Shown: positions 7,788 to 18,703 of the stretch, piece after piece | How positions within the stretch are numbered: the first letter of the stretch is position 1 | How the letters are laid out: every line of letters starts with the position of its first letter | NCBI GenBank assembly: GCA_002794775.1 | Contig: NBAY01000063.1 | Location: forward strand, 124,001-188,000 | Length of the DNA stretch: 64,000 bases | Direction of reading: 5' to 3' | Origin: Porodaedalea pini | Lineage: Eukaryota; Basidiomycota; Agaricomycetes; Hymenochaetales; Hymenochaetaceae | The notes under the pieces: model-generated | Seen by the model: the letters and a program-made list of their open reading frames with translations, nothing else | Database searches by the model: none | What the model was told of the DNA's origin: nothing | Made by a program: the position numbers and the translations under genes

Positions 7788-10700
7788 ATGTCGGGTGAGT
7801 TTTCGAGTACCGTCGTCAGTCTTGCATGCGCGACGACGCGGCTTCATCGCAGAGCGGCGACGGAACAGGTGCGGCGTCCTGGATATCGACTTCGGAGGCT
7901 CATAACCTCGCAATTTTATAGGAAGTCTTGTCGAGCGGGGTGGACCCAGCCCAGTTCACTACCTCTGATCCCTTTCGATTATGGATCATCCAAGTCGGTG
8001 AGTGTCGGCGACTCGGCTAGGATAGACGATGAGCGGCAATATTGAGACCCAACGACAGGCATTATCATCATGACGGCCCAGCTGCTCAGCGTCGGACTCA
8101 AGCGCATAAGGGAGCCAAGGGTCATCGCAGAGGTCCTCGGTGGCATCCTGCTCGGCCCTACCGCCTTCGGGCGTATCCCAGGATTCACATCACACATCTT
8201 CCCAGCCGAGTCGTTGCCGTATCTCTCGCTCGTTGCGAATATTGGCCTCGTCCTCTTCTTGTTCCTCGTCGGATTAGAGATCGAGACTGCTGTGATCAAG
8301 AAGAACGCACGCTTTTCAATGCCAATTGCGCTGGCCGGAATGGTCCTGCCATTTGGACTCGGCGCGGCGCTCGCGGTGCCGATCTACAATAGGTACATCG
8401 ACCCGGCGAACACGTCCTATACGCATTTCATGCTTTTTACCGGTGTCGCGTTCTCAATCACTGCATTCCCTGTTCTTTGTCGTATTTTGACAGAGCTGAA
8501 GCTCGTTGACACGACCGTCGGTATTGTCGTTCTGTCAGCTGGTATCGGAAATGATATCATTGGCTGGACACTGCTCGCACTTTCCGTCGCTTTAGTGAAC
8601 GCCACCTCAGGCCTTAGTGCACTATGGATCCTTCTTACAACAGTGACATGGACGCTCTTTCTGCTCTTACCCGTGCGGCGCGTATTCAAGTGGCTCGCGC
8701 AGCATACGGGTTCCATCGAGAATGGGCCCACGATGACTTTCATGTCTGCTACGATTCTCATGACCTTTGTATCGGCCTTCTTCACCGACATTATTGGTGT
8801 CCACGCTATCTTCGGTGCGACTGTCTGCACTACCTAGTAGCGATATCTGCTTCTGACGCGTTTCAATCCAGGTGGCTTTTTAGCCGGATTGGTCGTCCCA
8901 CGCGAAGGCGGACTAGCAATCGCGCTAACCGAGAAGCTCGAGGATATGGTCTCTATTATCTTTCTGCCACTCGTACGTAATCCTGCTCTCCTTGCCCGAT
9001 TATTTTCAGCTGACTATTCTTCACCAGTACTTCACACACTCCGGCCTTTCTACGAACCTAGGTCTCCTGGACGATGGTATCACTTGGGGTTTCACGATCG
9101 CCATATGTTGTCTTGCGTACTTTGGCAAGTTTACCGGATGCTCTGTTGCAGCCCGGCTTTGTGGATTCAATTGGCGAGAGGCGAGTACGATTGGTTCTCT
9201 CGTGAGCTGCAAAGGGTATGTTGTTTTCAACTAAGTTGCTTTGAGTGAGTGTTCATGCATGGTATTTTTTAGACTTGTCGAGCTGATCGTCCTTAACGTC
9301 GGACTGTCCGCTGGCATTCTCACACCGGTAAATTCCAAACTTAATGCTTATTTTTAAAGAACAATGATTTACGATGCCACTTGATAGCGTGTTTTCTCGA
9401 TGTTCGTCTTCGAGGCACTCGTCTTGACCTGCTTGACCACGCCTGTAGTGCTTGTTCTGTACCCACCGAACAAAAGGACTCGGGCCTCCCAAATGGGTCC
9501 CGATTACCAGAAAATAGAAGAGGAGGAAGACAACCTAGCTGAAGAAAACGATGAGGCCTGGAAGACGCGCTTCACCGTTGTCCTTGACAAGCTTGAGCAT
9601 CTGTCGGGAATGATGGCGCTTACCCAGCTCATCCATCCCCCACCTGAAGTTTCCGAGAAAGACACAGATAAAGTGTTAAAAAAGAAGCGCACGCATTCCT
9701 CCGAAAGTTCGAATTTCAATAGACCTCCGTCGAAGTTTAATGTGGTCATCGATGCTCTCCGTCTCATCGAGCTTTCGGACCGTACTTCGGCTGTCATGAA
9801 GTCTTCGGCGGCCGACCAGCTCATCCACACTGATCCTTTACTCAATGTGTTCAAGACGTTCGGCGATCTGAACGACCTCTCAATCTCTTCCTCTCTTTCC
9901 GTCGTTACCTTCGGAGATCTCGCGTCACGCGTAGCAGATCATGCACGGGATAATGCATCGGAGCTCGTATTGGTCTCTTGGCTTCCACCGTCTGTGCCCA
10001 TCGTAGACAGCCTTGACGCGTCTTCCACATCCGCCGCACCCATAGCACCCTCCCCGAACCATTTCGACATGCTCTTCCACACACAATCAGTCGACAAGTC
10101 CGCGTCCATCGTGCACTCGCAGTTCATCCGTGCCGTCTTCGCGCAGTGCCACACCGATGTCGCGCTGTACGTCGATCGCACGCTGTCTATAGGGACAGGT
10201 GCATCTGCGCGGAATCGATACGGTAGCAAGCAGCAGATACTGTTGCCGTTTTTTGGCGGGTTAGATGACCGCCTTGCGCTTGAGTTCGTCGTACAGCTTT
10301 GCGCGAACCCGAAGATAAAGGCGACGGTGGTGCGCATGACGAAAGCGAAGTCGAACTTTGACCTGGAAATTTTGGAGGCACGAGGTAAAGCGCACACGAC
10401 TGGACAGGACGAGGGTGAGACTGTTGGAAACATCGGAGCGAACGACAACACTGAAAGATCTGTGAGTCACTTACTCCTTCTATCAGGAAGTTGGGACACT
10501 GACACTGATACATATTCTACTAGCTGACCAACGTTCCAGATACCGTCTACGGCACCTTCAACACGCAAACATGTCTACAATCTGAGATCGTAGACAGCAT
10601 CACTTGGGCGCGGTATGCCTCACCTTCCGCCGAAGAGAACCATCTGTCATGCGTGACCAACGCGCTGACGCGTATAACATTCAGGGAGCACAGTTCTCCT

Positions 10701-10973
10701 ACACCTCTGCACGCCATCATCGATGAAGTCTCTTCACAACTGGGCCACGCAGCTGCGCATGGACAGCGCCTCATCGTTGTTCTCGGTCGCTCACGGCGCA
10801 TGGCGGTCGAGCACCACCATGCGGAGCTGAAGGGACTCATGGAGGTGCACGGTGCAGTCGGTGGCGAGGTGAGAAAGACGATCGGGGACATTGCGACAGC
10901 GCTTGTCGTTTCTGCTTGCGACGTGGGGCTTGTGGTCATGCAGGCGACGAATCATACGGCGGCGGAGGCGTGA
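7788..10973 (+). CDS. Kha1-type K+/H+ antiporter (CPA2 family), copy 1
   Basis: Eight exons are joined by GT-AG introns of 53-62 bp: 7788-7868, 7922-7997, 8059-8814, 8872-8972, 9028-9215, 9273-9327, 9388-10461, 10524-10973. They give about 926 residues. The N-terminal half is a Na+/H+ exchanger membrane domain: RLWIIQVGIIIMTAQLL, GLVLFLFLVGLEIE, GVAFSITAFPVLCRIL and GIGNDIIGW. The ND in the last motif is as in Kha1/CHX proteins rather than the DD of many CPA2 transporters. The C-terminal half is soluble; its last ~150 residues (GHAAAHGQRLIVVLGRSRR) look regulatory, possibly USP-like. The likely role is cation/pH balance in an endomembrane. The start ATG has a good context (CCACCATG). Introns 1 and 3 use the unusual donors GTGCGG and GTGCGA, supported by identical placement in copy 2. 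A LINE sits 121 bp upstream. Confidence 0.92.
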
Positions 10974-11699
10974 GCGTCATATCCTTTGGAAAACGTATAT
11001 TATACCATGCGCATATTGCGTTTGAACACGTATATCGCGGCGAGAGCTGTCCGATGAGGCTCTGATTGTACTACCACTTCCACTACTGCATGTCGACATT
11101 AATTACCATCCAACTCCGCATGTATACAAGTAGAATTCCTGCAATGAGATGAGAATAGAAATTCTGAGTTTATCTATGTAGCTGGAGCTGAGAGCTTATC
11201 AGCAGATAAGATAAGATTGAGAGAATCCGAGTTTATCTGACAGATGTTTGAACTTCGGCGCATCAGGACGCGCTCGGGGCGCACTCGACGCGTTGCTGTC
11301 TCTTGCATTCTTTCCATCACCAACCGCCTGCGCTCCTGTTACCATAATATCACACCACCACCTCAAGGGACCCAGGATATATTTCTAAGGCTAATGTGAG
11401 TGTGTCAACTGAATTTTGCGCCAAAGAAAGCTGAGGAAAGCTCACGCCAGCACCGGTACTGTTGATAGGATCCCTTGGACTACCCCAGAGTAGTACTGTA
11501 CAAGAAGGAGATTGAGATGTATTCCTGGCACGTCCATCAGCACGTGTGCATGTCAAGGAGAAGAAGGTCAAGCCAAAGCTGCCGGAGGGTGTGAAGGTCG
11601 GGGATGAGAAGGACACGAAGAAGGTGCGACGAAATCACACCAGGTCGACCAGTCGTGCACACGATTCTGGCTCTGCAATAGCTCTTCATGCTTTACCGA
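10974..11699. other. Intergenic; cluster of GATA motifs
   Basis: No coding region is supported here. Between 11169 and 11237 lie five GATA-type motifs (GATAAG or TTATC), including the near-palindrome CTTATCAGCAGATAAG (11195-11210). Such sites bind fungal GATA factors. A short open frame from 11546 encodes a Lys-rich stretch of no recognised family and could be the remnant 5' part of the SPRY copy. Confidence 0.35.
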
Positions 11700-11983
11700 C
11701 AGCATGGTCAGCATCGCGAGCTCATCCCCCACCTATGACGGTGGGTGCTTCGTGGATGCGTTCCGAGGTGTCTACATGGCCCGCGCCGCGCACGACTTGC
11801 AGAAGGCGTCGGTGGACCCGGGCCGAATCGGCTTCGTATCAATATCGGTGGAGACTATAACTTAGTATAAGGCGTTTTTTATTCTGGCTCGGCGGAGAAA
11901 GGGGACGGATGGTTGATGGCTACGTCGGGCGGCTTGCAGGCGGCAGTGGCGAGGACGACGAGCTACCTAGCTATGTCGCTTGA
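11700..11983 (+). pseudogene. Second SPRY-domain gene copy, decayed
   Basis: The segment aligns with the 3' part of the SPRY gene at 432-1130. FVDAFRGVYMARAAHD matches LADAFRGVYMPRTAHD, and after an unreadable stretch the end GRLAGGSGEDDELPSYVA is recovered exactly, with its stop at 11981-11983. Frame changes around 11800-11900 and loss of the PGWNR core make it a pseudogene. It lies 226 bp upstream of antiporter copy 2, as the first SPRY copy lay upstream of antiporter copy 1 before the LINE arrived. Confidence 0.72.
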
Positions 11984-12209
11984 CGCTGCGTCATTAATAT
12001 TGTATATACAGCATACATGCGTGTATTATTTGTGTATCTGTAGCTTGAATTTTTTTAAATTTTGTGTTATATATTCAGCCCCATTTAGCTAGCTCCGGCG
12101 TCCACCACTGCTTGACTAGTGCCACACTCACGGTATACAAGGTCGTCTCCTAAATGACAGCCCCGAGCTCTTGGAGCACCTCCTTTCTTTCGCATCGCCG
12201 CCATCAACC

Positions 12210-15200
12210 ATGTCGGGAGAGTTCTCGAGGTCTCTCGTCAGTCTTGCAAGCGCAACGTCGCGGCTTCATCGCAGGGCGGCGACGGAACAGGTGCGGCGCC
12301 TCGGATCTGGCACGGAGGCAGATAGTCTAATCGTACTAATAGGGAGGCTTATTGAGCGGGAAGGACCCAACCCAGTTCACTACTTCTGATCCCCTTCGGT
12401 TATGGATCATCCAAGTCGGTGAGTGTCGGCGGCTGGCGCGACGGTGATGAGCAACATTTGTTGACAGCTGACAACAGGCATTATCATCATGACGGCCCAG
12501 CTGCTCAGCGTCGGACTCAAGCGCATAAGGGAGCCAAGGGTCATCGCAGAGGTCCTCGGCGGAATCCTGCTCGGCCCTACCGCCTTCGGACGCATCCCAG
12601 GGTTCACAGCACACATCTTCCCATCCGAGTCGTTGCCGTACCTCTCGCTCGTCGCGAATATCGGTCTTGTACTCTTCCTCTTTCTCGTCGGACTCGAGAT
12701 CGAGACTGCTGTTATCAAGAAGAACGCACGCTTTTCAATGCCAATTGCACTGGCCGGGATGGTCCTGCCATTTGGACTCGGCGCGGCGCTCGCGGTGCCG
12801 ATCTACAATAGGTACATCGACCCGGCGAACACGTCCTACACGCATTTCATGCTTTTCACCGGTGTCGCGTTCTCAATCACTGCATTCCCCGTTCTTTGTC
12901 GTATTTTGACAGAGCTGAAGCTCGTTGACACGACCGTCGGTATTGTCGTTCTCTCAGCTGGTATCGGAAATGATATCATTGGCTGGACTCTACTCGCTCT
13001 CTCCATTGCTCTAGTGAACGCCACCTCAGGCCTCAGTGCACTATGGATCCTTCTTACAGCAGTGGCATGGACGCTCTTCCTGCTCATTCCAGTGAAGCGC
13101 GCATTCAAATGGCTCGCGCAGCACACGGGGTCGATTGAGAACGGGCCCACGATGACTTTTATGACTGCTGCGATTCTCATGACCTTTGCATCGGCCTTCT
13201 TCACCGATATTATTGGTGTCCACGCTATCTTCGGTGCGACTGTCCGTACCAGTAATCATCACTTCTTCTGACACTTCCATTTCAGGCGGCTTCGTGGCCG
13301 GGTTGGTCGTCCCACGCGAAGGCGGACTAGCAATCGCGCTGACTGAGAAACTCGAAGATATGGTCACCATTATTTTTCTGCCACTAGTACGTAACCCAGC
13401 TCTCGTAAAAACGTCTTCGGCTGACTATTCCTTACCAGTATTTCACCATATCTGGACTTTCGACGAACTTGGGTCTGCTGAACGATGGTATCACTTGGGG
13501 ATTCACGATCGCTATCTGTTGTCTCGCGTACTTTGGCAAGTTCGCTGGATGCTCTGTTGCAGCCCGGATTTGTGGGTTCAAGTGGCGAGAGGCGAGTACA
13601 ATTGGTTCTCTCATGAGTTGCAAGGGGTACGTTGTTTTCAAATGAGATGTTTTGACTGGCTACTCATACTTGGTCCTTTCGCAGACTTGTGGAGCTTATC
13701 GTCCTTAATGTCGGACTGTCTGCTAATGTTCTCACTCCGGTAAATTCCAGACTTACTATTTATTCTCTAAGAACAATGATTTACGATGCCCTTTAAATAG
13801 CGTGTTTTCTCGATGTTCGTCTTCGAGGCGCTCACCTTGACCTGCCTGACTACACCTGTGGTCCTTGTTCTGTACCCACCGGGTAAGAGGACTCGGGCCA
13901 CCGAAACAGGTCCCGATTACCAGAAGACGGAGGAAGAGAAGGGGAACATGAAGAGATTGACTGAGGAAGGCGATCAGGCGTGGAAGACGCGCTTTACTGT
14001 CGTTCTCGACAAACTTGAACATCTACCCGGCATGATGGCGCTCACGCAGCTAATACATCCTCCATCTGAAGTCTCCGAGAAAGAGACAGACGAGGAGTTG
14101 AAGAAGAGAAGCACGCATTCCTCCGACAGTTCACACTCCAATGGACCTTCGTCGAAGTCTAATGTAGTTGTTGATGCTCTCCGTCTCATCGAGCTTTCGG
14201 ATCGTACTTCTGCTGTCATGAGATCCTCGGCGGCTGACCAGCTCATCCATACTGATCCTCTACTCAATGTGTTCAAGACGTTCGGCGACCTGAACGGCCT
14301 CTCAATCTCTTCCTCTCTTTCCGTCGTTACATTCGGCGACCTTGCCTCCCGCGTAGCGGACCGCGCGCGGGATAATGCATCACAACTCGTGCTGGTTCCT
14401 TGGCTTCCGCCATCTGTGCCCATCGCGAACAGCCCCGACGCGCCCCATACACCTGCCGCACCCATGACGCCCTTCCCAAATCCCTTTGATATGCTTTTCC
14501 GCACGCAATCAGTCGACAAGTCTACGTCCGTCGTGCACTCGCAGTTCATCCGTTCAGTCTTCGCGCAGTGCCAAACTGACGTCGCGCTCTACGTCGATCG
14601 CACGCTGTCCGTCGGGAGCGACACGTCGGCGCAGAATCGGTACGGCAGCAAGCAGCATATCCTGCTGCCGTTTTTCGGCGGACCTGATGATCGCCTTGCT
14701 CTGGAGTTTGTCGTGCAGCTTTGCGCGAATCGGAAGATTACGGCGACGGTGGTGCGGGTGACGAAGTCGGAGTCGGACTTCGACTCAGCATCTTTGGAGA
14801 GGCCCGATGCCGCACATACGATTGGTGAGGATGAGCCTGAGGCTGCTGCAAACATCAGAGCAAACGGTATCACTGTCGGATCCGTGAGTTACTCATTTTT
14901 TCTCTATCAAGAGGATATGATCTTGATAGTTGTCCTGGTAGATGACCGGCTTTCCGGATACCGTCTACGGTAATTTCACGACCCAAACGCGTCTACAGTC
15001 TGAGACTGCAGACAACATCATTTGGGCCCGTTATGCCCCACCTTCCGTTGATGAGAACCATCCACCGCGCGTCACCGATGCGCTGACGCGTGTGTCCTTC
15101 AGAGAGCGCCGCTCTTCCGCACCATTACGTGCGGTCATCGACGAGGTCTCTTCACAATTGGGCCATGCAGCTGCTCACGGACAGCGCCTAATTGTCATTC

Positions 15201-15391
15201 TCGGGCGCTCGCGGCGCATGGCGGTTGAGGATCATCAAGCAGAGCTGAAGGGGCTTGTCGAGATGCACGGGGCGGTCGGCGGTGAGGTGCGAAAGACCAT
15301 TGGGGACGTTGCGACGGCACTTGTCGTTGCTGGCTGCGATGCGGGGCTTGTAGTCATGCAGGCGACGAATCGTACAGCTATGGAGACGTGA
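12210..15391 (+). CDS. Kha1-type K+/H+ antiporter (CPA2 family), copy 2
   Basis: Eight exons sit at the same positions as in copy 1: 12210-12290, 12343-12418, 12478-13233, 13286-13386, 13439-13626, 13685-13739, 13801-14883, 14942-15391 (about 929 residues). Exon lengths are identical except exon 7, which is 9 bases longer. All the motifs of copy 1 are kept (GLVLFLFLVGLEIE, GVAFSITAFPVLCRIL, GIGNDIIGW, GQRLIVILGRSRR). Exon 2 reads GGLLSGKDPTQFTTSDPLRLW, the usual start of the Kha1 membrane domain, whereas copy 1 has EVLSSGVDPAQ. Differences between the copies concentrate in the linker and the C-terminal tail. Both look functional. The short distance to the SPRY relic is the ancestral layout, without the LINE. 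Confidence 0.92.
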
Positions 15392-16562
15392 GCGTCATAT
15401 GTTCTGGAAGATTTATTATTATACCATACGCATATTGCATTTCAACATGTATATTGCGGCGAGGGCTGCCTGACGAGGCTTTCGTTGTACCGCCACCTCT
15501 GCACTTCCACATCGATTAACATTCAACTCCACACATATATTGCTAATAATGACTCGGATGACGTTCTTGTATACTGTTCATGGCATGTACTACACCTTTT
15601 ACCCTGGTTTTTGCTCCTCAAACATGTAGTAATAGGTTTTGACGAAACGGATGTCGTGTGGCCAGTGTACTGCATATCTAACAAAGTGTCGACAAAATAG
15701 CTCTGTTATTTAAGCCGCCCGATTGAATCATAGTAGGTACATGGGTATAAACATGTATTCAGGATGCTCCTCTGCGTGGAGTTCAAGTATATATACGTAT
15801 CGATGAGTTCATCTACAAATGAAACTCCGCTTTAGATGCCCGACGCGACGCGCTCTTGTCACATGACTCAAGCGTTGACGCGAACTCCCTCTCAGCAAGA
15901 ATAGAAGTACTTTTATCTCTCTGAATACCACATAACTTTTCGGCACTAAATAACTTTCGCGGCTTCATTATGTACTCGATAGTTGTGCATATGGTTTCTT
16001 TTCATGGAAGACTGGCGAAAACTTCCCTGCAAGCTTCTGCAATCCCTTTAAAGCAGCATCTTTTGATTTTGTAATTGTCCCCTACATATAAGGGCATTGC
16101 AAACTAATGTGTTCTTTGGCATCCCTCCATTCTTCCCAAGTAGATATGATGATCATAAACACCTTTCAAATATTTCCTTCGTCTCAAGGTCAGAATGCCC
16201 TGCAGCTCAAAATCAACTGTTTCTCCGGTTTAGTAGAGGTCGCCATTGATGTTACATACATGAAAAAATCGAGGATTCACATCTGAAATTCATCATTCTT
16301 GTAAGTGATTACCCCCTTTCATTGCGAGCCGCCTCAGTGTATCTACTTGCCAATTACATAGAGAATGAGTGCCATTTTGTAAAGTCGGCCTTCTGCTTTT
16401 CGTACCCCAACTTATAATCTTGTCCTATCTGCCAATTACATGGGGAATCAGTTATCTAGTCAATTATCTATTTTGCCATGTCGTCCTGGCCGAAGCTGAC
16501 TTCCCTGCGTATTTCGGACGTGTCATCGTGCTTCAACACTATGACATCGCCTACTTTTGCCT
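15392..16562. other. Intergenic with a dispersed inverted repeat
   Basis: No supported gene. The stretch at about 15565-15700 recurs in reverse complement at 27290-27435, at roughly 80% identity by eye. About 15830-15900 holds CGACGCG-type motifs (CCGACGCGACGCGCT) that recur near 28480. Confidence 0.5.
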
Positions 16563-18285
16563 TCAGGTCCTAAGCGTATCCTGCGCACGTTTGGACATGC
16601 GTTCCGACGCTGCAACCTCGGCTGCCCATTTCTTTATCTTCTCCATCGGGGAAGGCGAGGGATTGTAGAATTCCTCAAGCTCCTCGAGTGCCCAAAGATT
16701 GACTTTTGTCAGAGGGAAAGGCGTGAATGGTGCAACATTTCCGTCCACAACTTGATCGATTACAAATTGTACGTCGACGAGAGTTGCGTCGCAATGTTCA
16801 TGTGAACCGGAGATGACCTTCCGCTTTTTGGCAGAGCTTTCTTTGAAGGGTCGACTGTCATGTCGCCAGGGCGATTGGGCTGCGATCATCTGCTTCTCCG
16901 CCATGCCATTCCTTGACTTCTCGATCATCTCCTTATGAAGCTCGATAATATGCCTCGCGAGGGTGCAGAGATGGAGATAGCACGACACGAATTCTTCCGC
17001 ACGATTAAAATTCCATTCGTAGCCCGTAGGAAATATTTCCTTGCCCGACTTCAATCGCTCTAGCTGCTATTCGCAAATACAAAAGACTCACTATACTGTT
17101 GTTGCTCCAAACACTGACATAGAGCTCAAACACGCTGGAGTTCAGAGTTGCTCCGAATACAGGAGCATCTGGCAAACCTAGAGCGCGTCGATGATGCTGA
17201 GCGGTGGCAAGACATAAAGTGAGTTGTCGAATAGCCAATGCCGCAAACTTCGCTTCAAATGCGAACGAGATGGGATGATATATGAAGGCATCCGCAAGCG
17301 ATGACCATGAGTAGACTCGCAAGACGTCATGTAAATAATCCAATGAAATGGGTATTATCGTAATCGCATCGGCTATCGTGTCGTACGGATCGGGAGATGT
17401 ATCAGAACAGGGGAGAACTAGATGAGCCTTCATGCTGTAAAGGTGAGGTGAGAGTAAGGATAGGAAACACTTAGAAAAATCTGGGAGTTGACGTACCAAT
17501 ACTGATGTGCTCCCTTCAGTTGTAGATCGAATGCTCTGTTATGTTTCAGCGACATGCGATCAAACATCAAACAGAGTGCGCACCGCTCAATCAGACTATC
17601 GACGCCTTTCCGTCGCCCAGTCTCCATATGTTGTCGTGACGTTGCGTTTACGTGTGACTTCCAGTCAGAGGCTAAAACATGAGCACAAATACCAAGTCGA
17701 AACGGATCCTCCTGCTCAGTCGGCTGCTTCAAAGCCCACGGCTCAAATGCAGGGTAGTCCATCTCCTTAAAGTGGTTAATAACCTAACGAAAGATAAGCA
17801 AATATCTTGGCTAGGTGTAAATCGCATACCTCTGGGCTTTTTATGCACTGTGGGAACCTAACGGCACTCATGAGGCTGAAGAAGTCTCTGTCCGTCCATC
17901 TTGCAGTATGTTCAGTTATACACTGATTAACCTTCCATTTACTCCACTGCATCTCATCTTTCACCATACTGACTTTGTTATGAGCAGGATGCACAGATTA
18001 CATAGATGCAAAGTATCTTACTTAGGTGACGAAGCTTTATTCTTAGTGTAAGATCAGAAAAAGAAGGCTTCACGGGTGCGACGACTCACGATCTGACATT
18101 ATTAGCTGGGCTACTGTATCCACACGATGCTCCACCTCGAGTATCCCTATGCTGGGTCGACCTCGCGAACTCGCACCGCAAAAACTGTTCAGTCGCAATT
18201 GCAAAGTAAGAGAAAGGCTGCTCTTGTGGAGGGTGAGGACATACAATGCCACTCCTTTCGCTGAATTTCTCAATGTCGCAGCTTC
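16563..18285 (-). CDS. Spliced hypothetical protein (5' exons tentative)
   Basis: Four exons are well supported by in-frame GT-AG introns. From the 5' side they are ~17958-17830, 17783-17497, 17434-17119 and 17063-16563, with introns of 46, 62 and 55 bp. Further 5' exons probably lie at about 18090-18285 and upstream, with donors TCAGATC|GTGAGT and CAGCCTAA|GTGAGT, but their joins are uncertain. The product (over 400 residues) is mainly helical, with no signal peptide or clear membrane segment. Readable stretches include PQCIKSPEVINHFKEMDYPA, GRRKGVDSLIERCALCLMF and SSVFELYLERLKSGKEIFP. The C-terminus has a Lys-rich KKRKV patch, a possible nuclear signal. I do not recognise the family. LINE copy 2 lies immediately upstream in head-to-head orientation. 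Confidence 0.6.
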
Positions 18286-18618
18286 GGACTGCGACTCTGT
18301 CGAAGGAAGAATGAACGTACGTACGTCCCAGTACTGGATGAAGCCAATAGACTATATAAGAAGTGTTTCGTATCAGAAAAGTTTCTCCATTCGAGCTGAA
18401 TATGGACTCACTTAGGCTGGTCTTTCTTAGACGACACCGATGGTGGCTCGAGAAAACAAAGTAGTGCTGCGATTGTCAAAAAGCCCTGGCCTATACTACA
18501 CAGAAATGCAAACGAGTCGCGATTACCAGCGAGAAGCGGAGAATAGGGTGCATTCGAGGGAATTCTGTGCTGTTCGAGGCGCCAGAACACTTGCAGTAAG
18601 TGTTGGCAGCGTCTGGCT

Positions 18619-18629
18619 GCATGGTGCAC
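18619..18629. repeat. Target-site duplication of LINE copy 2 (left)
   Basis: GCATGGTGCAC is repeated exactly at 24903-24913. On the minus strand it contains an ATG in the context CACCATGC, a possible start codon for the 16563-18285 gene. Confidence 0.9.
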
Positions 18630-18703
18630 TTCTTGATCTCCTGCCATCATCATCTTGACCGTGGGAAACTTGCAGTTCAAAGCCATCTCTTCTCTCACTC
18701 GCT

